This document shows positions 20,001 to 23,820 of a DNA stretch of 23,820 bases, one piece after another (positions within the stretch are counted from its first letter, which is position 1; each line of letters opens with the position of its first letter). Under the pieces are notes generated by a model. The model searched no databases and had not been told where the DNA came from. It worked only from the letters and a program-made list of their open reading frames with translations. A program made the translations under genes and the position numbers. Source of the stretch: Protostelium mycophagum (lineage: Eukaryota > Evosea > Variosea > Protosteliida > Protosteliaceae); assembly GCA_002081555.1 (NCBI GenBank), contig MZNV01000739.1, positions 1 through 23,820 of the forward strand, in the 5' to 3' direction.

Positions 20001-23000
20001 GAAGCGTGATTTAAACTATCTGTACTCACCGCTGAATTGGTTGTGACTAATGTTCAGATATGTGACAGATGACAATTTACTGATCATGTCAGCCTTTCCG
20101 CTGAATCTATTGTTGCTGAGATCTATCTGTATCGGATCTGACATCATGACCTTGACATCTCCTGTCAGATTATTGTTCTGCAACATCAAGTGGGTGATCG
20201 TGTGTATGTCATACATGCTGGATGGGATCTCCCCGTATATCTTATTATTGGAGAGATCTACAGATACCATCCTGCTGAGTGACCCGATTCGCTCCGGTAT
20301 CGCGGCAGTGATATTGTTGTTTGACAGATCCAGCGTCTACAACGCTCAACATATGCATACAAAAAGAGATGTATTTACTTGAAGCAGGCTGAAAGAGGTG
20401 ATGAATGAGATGTCTGCTGATGTCAAATGATTATTTCCAAGGTTTAAAACGGTGAGGAGTTGTAGAGAGCTCAAGAAAGGGGGTATCGACCCGATCAGAT
20501 TATTGTGGGACAAGTCTAAGAATTGTAGACTAGTGAGTTGGCTGATATACGGAGGCACAAAACCAAAGAGTCTGTTGTGTGACAGATCTAAATGCTGTAG
20601 TGATGACATCCTTGGTGCTCGTCATTAAGATGGAATTTCATCTAAAGTTACCTGTCGAGGGTGAAGATATTGAGTATCGCGCCGCTCAGTTGGTTGTAAC
20701 TGATATCACATGACATCATATATGGCCATCTCCTTATGCTTGCATCAAAGGTCGTGTCAGGGACCTGTCAAAAATGTCATGAGCGTCACGACATATCAAA
20801 ACTGTCAGATCTCACCTTGAAATCTACGAATTGATTATTAGAGACATTAAGCGAGATGATGGATGCAGGAAGCTGCCAGAATATTTTGTTGGTGAATTGG
20901 TTATTCGATATATCTAGATGTGCTAGGAGAGTCTTGAAAGGTGAGATCCACTGCAGATCAAATATCTGTCCAGAGAAAAAATTGTCAGAGAGGTCGAGCT
21001 GCGAAGAGTCAAAACGGTAGATGGATGTGTGAGTACTTACCGAGACCAGACGATTTAAATTGATCAGAAAAGGCAGTCCTCCTGAAAATTGGTTGAAGCT
21101 AATGTCCATCACGGACATCTGTGATGTAGACAATAGCATCGGAAATGTCCCGTTGAAATGGTTGTTGGCAAGCAGCAGTTTTGTCACTTGCGATATCATC
21201 ACGGATGTCGTCGGTAAGAATTAAGATATCTCACTGTTTATGCAGAAGTCGAGGGTGCTTGGAACAGATCCGTAAAACAAATTGTCATTTAGAGCTAATT
21301 CAACCAGGGCCCTGTTGTTGGAGAAATCTGGGAAATTACCATAGAAACGGTTTCCACTGAGACGAACCGTTTTGAGACCTGCCATTCTACTGAACACGGG
21401 TGGAACCTGTCATGATATCACGACATGACGTCACAGATGATTAAATGATCAGTTGAGATATCTTACTTGTCCTGACAGAAAATTATAAGATAGATCTAAC
21501 ACGATGAGTGATGTCAGATCTGCAAAGCTGGAAGATATATTGCCTTGCAGTGAATTTCCAACCAGATATAAATTTTTGAGACTGATTGGCATGTCAGGAA
21601 TGACTCCACCCAAATTGTTGTAACTCAGTGACAATTGTGTGATCTATAAGATGTCATCGGATGTCAAAGTGACAGATATGACACCCACTCTGGTGAAAGA
21701 TGACAGCTTCGGGATGGCGCCTGTCAGATAATTTCCAGAATAATCAATAGTAGATAAAATGCTCGACGGAATGCTCGGAAAGACCGCAGAACCAGTAAGA
21801 AGATTACTGCTTAGATCTGAAAGATGTCATCTAAATGAATCTCACGGCAGATCCGTACCGAGAATGCTGATCCTGGGATGATCTACCAGACTCTGCGGGA
21901 TCTACAACTGTCAGATCTCATCTACAATCTGAACCCACCTCCCCCGTAAGGAAATTACTGCTGAGCTGGACCACAGACAACAAACCCATGTTGCTCCATT
22001 GCGTAATATCTCCTGTGAGAGTTACTACCCAGATCTATCTACAACAGGATAAATCCTCGTAAATTAAAAATAAATTAATTTTCTAATATCATAATGACAG
22101 ATGAGATTACATATAACAAATTGACACAGAGCCCGATGTCGGGCGTGATCGGGCCTTCCATCTTCCCGACATATGCGACGAATATTTCCAATTGTTGGAG
22201 ATTAGACATCGTCTTTGGCATGGACGTGAAAAATGTGAAACCGATATCGAGGTGTTGAAGGGAGAGCGCATCGTTTAGAGACTCTGGTATCTCGCCTACA
22301 CCGTTGTAGATCGTCAAAAATATTATGACCCACCTCCCATCTGAGTGTTACCCAAGTCTAAGCGCAATAACTTTGTCATGTTGTGAAGCTCGAAAAGATT
22401 TCCAGAAATTCTACAAGACTTAGAATTATTTCTGTTAAGAGATTCGGGTATTGCGGAATTGACCGCAGAAAGCCGCAGTATGGAAAATAGAACAATATAA
22501 ATATGAATGAAATATTTACACTGTATAATGGATGTTGAATTTTTGCAGACCCACAGCATTGGAAAAATCCGGCAGATCTCCATACAAAAGAGGATTTGTA
22601 CTGACATCGAATTCCACCAACTCCTTCCACAAATTAAGACGTGGAGTCAATATTCCATCTAAATCGTTGTTAAAAGCCCAGAAGATCTGTATCGGTAGAT
22701 CTCCGAAGCTGTCAGGTACCTATCAAATGTCAACAGATTACGCTCCATTACGCTACAAAATGGAAAACATGTCAAGTTGAATCTTCGAAAGAAATCACCC
22801 CGCCTGCCACATAGTTGGCAGCAATGCTGAAGATTCGAAGGTTAGGCATGCCTTGCGCCATCGCATCGGAGAGGCTGCCGATGATGCCATTACCTCCCAT
22901 GTCGACGGTCTGCATGTTTGGAAAGTTCCAAGCCGTGAGAGTTGATGGCATGACCCCGACAAGATTCTTCGTGTTGAAAAACAAACCGGTGATGCTTCCT

Positions 23001-23275
23001 GCAAACTCGTCATCTTGCGCCTGAAGAAGATCATGGTCACCATTTAGGCATTGGACTTCTTGAGAGTACGAGCAATAATTGGGAGTTGTCAAATCCCACC
23101 GAGAAGAAGTCCTCCAATTTTGACCTGCAGCATGATCAGCTCATAGTGAATATAGAGGTAGAGGAAGCTCACCGTTCAGCGCGGTATATAACTCCTTCAG
23201 AGCGTCGTATTCTTGCTGTTCGAATCCGACAACAGCCCATAGGTTCAAAAGACAAAGGAAGATGATGCACCGCAT
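17084..23275 (-). CDS. LRR receptor-like transmembrane kinase (tyrosine-kinase-like)
   Basis: A single-pass receptor in 25 or more small exons. The start ATG at 23275 gives a signal peptide (MRCIIFLCLLNLWAVVG). First exons: 23275-23173, 23124-22799, 22719-22522. About 20 plant-type LRRs follow to about 19640 (for example LQFLDLSHNNLIGSIPPFL). A Cys-containing cap (MTGNDFACPVTW) and an unassigned domain (FDVDDFLTVLATTVNITRSR) lead to the membrane helix near 19147-19070 (VGLIVGLAVGGTVLLVIIVL) and basic QKR. Kinase exons: 18920-18832 (GSGAYGIVYRAEW, VAVK), 18790-18746, 18699-18661, 18617-18604, 18564-18528, 18478-18474, 18423-18395, 18352-18250, 18167-18119 or 17980-17932 (DLAARN), 17892-17796 (DFG, WMAPE), 17754-17706, 17660-17374, 17334-17182, 17136-17084. 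VAVK, HRDLAARN, DFG and APE are intact, so it should be active; HRDLAARN is tyrosine-kinase-like. The ligand is unknown. AATAAA overlaps the stop. Exon edges between 22521 and 18970 are only partly resolved. Confidence 0.88.
17912..18281 (-). repeat. Tandem duplication (about 187 + 182 bp) of the kinase catalytic-loop exon
   Basis: Copy A (17912-18098) and copy B (18099-18281) differ by only about three substitutions and one 5-bp indel. Each holds the end of the exon coding HLHKEGVIHR, its donor GTAAG, an intron, and the complete 49-nt exon coding DLAARNILLSRHLDAK with donor GTGAATG. The 49-nt exon is identical in both. Copy A lacks the 5' part of the HLHKEGVIHR exon, so that fragment is intronic debris. 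Confidence 0.92.
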
Positions 23276-23820
23276 GAGTAGTTCTTCAAGTAATATGAAG
23301 CTGACTACCACAACATCGTCCTGACACCCCGGAGATGTCATGCCAGACTTTACATCTCCGAACAAGCCGTCATTATACTCCAAATGTTGTTCGCTGGACA
23401 AAGAAATATGCTCCATTGAGGGAATATGTTGGTCTTTGTCTAATTTTGGTGTGGATGGACGGACTGAGGCAGTTTGGGGGACTTGCAACGATGTCTTTGC
23501 TGCAGGAACAGCATCTCTTCGAAAAATATAAAAATAAATAATTGTGAAATCACATCGATGAGAACTTAAAATGTGCTAATATGTCACGACAACCTCACCA
23601 ACACCATTCTGAGCGAAATGATTTGAAATTTCAGTGAAATTTCATCTGGATAAAACAACAGACGATTTTGCAATAATGGCATCACAAAATGGATGCACAG
23701 AGGCTGTGAGGATGCAATTGAGGGGATCCATCAGAGGTGGCAGAGAGCTGAAAACCGGCAGAGCGCAGAAATAAACCTGTGTCCACCGACTGAATGACGA
23801 TCTGCTCGAACGGTCTGAAC
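23276..23820. other. 5' flank of the receptor kinase gene
   Basis: The minus frame remains open upstream of the chosen ATG up to about 23488 with further ATGs, but that would bury the signal peptide inside the protein, so it is treated as 5' leader or flank. The last 200 bases contain short open frames on both strands with no recognisable family content. Confidence 0.35.

Noticed and set aside
1-23820. Bacterial operon, phage, CRISPR array or transposon content
   Set aside because: Genes are spliced throughout; no direct-repeat/spacer pattern, transposase, reverse transcriptase or long terminal repeats were seen.

Overview
This is a piece of eukaryotic nuclear DNA with small, tightly packed, intron-rich genes. 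Introns are mostly 44-280 nt, AT-rich, start GTRAG/GTGA and end YAG. The gene content is a KRE2/MNT1-type mannosyltransferase, a WW-RapGAP, ATG4, and a large plant-type LRR receptor with a tyrosine-kinase-like kinase. That mix fits a free-living amoebozoan-type protist better than an animal, plant or fungus. This placement is inference; no species is claimed.

Layout. 1-339 (-): 5' part of a coiled-coil/polyproline protein that runs off the left edge. 671-1434 (-): unrecognised three-exon gene. 1667-3458 (-): seven-exon mitochondrial tricarboxylate carrier. 4585-5486 (+): ribosomal protein eL18, whose first coding exon is only the ATG. 5869-8160 (+): GT15-type glycosyltransferase whose best splice model continues into a six-helix membrane domain. 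8763-8835 (+): tRNA-Asp(GTC). 9400-13431 (+): 16- or 17-exon WW + Rap/Ran-GAP protein whose WW exon lies in a perfect 196-bp tandem duplication. 13793-13948 (+): possible 51-aa membrane microprotein. 14077-16434 (-): autophagy protease ATG4, with a GC-AG intron next to the catalytic-Cys codon. 17084-23275 (-): exon-rich LRR receptor kinase with a 5-nt microexon in the hinge and a duplicated catalytic-loop exon.

The genes do not form one pathway; they are typical mixed neighbours in a compact protist genome. The most unusual signals are structural: two recent tandem duplications, each copying one small exon; a 5-nt microexon; a probable glycosyltransferase-membrane fusion; and several dispersed short motifs far above chance. 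The octamer TCTACAAC/GTTGTAGA occurs about 21 times exactly and doubles as a 3' splice site at several introns. TTTCCCGCC/GGCGGGAAA and a CGGTA..TACCG palindrome are also overused. No retroelement, DNA transposon, CRISPR array or bacterial-type operon was recognised.
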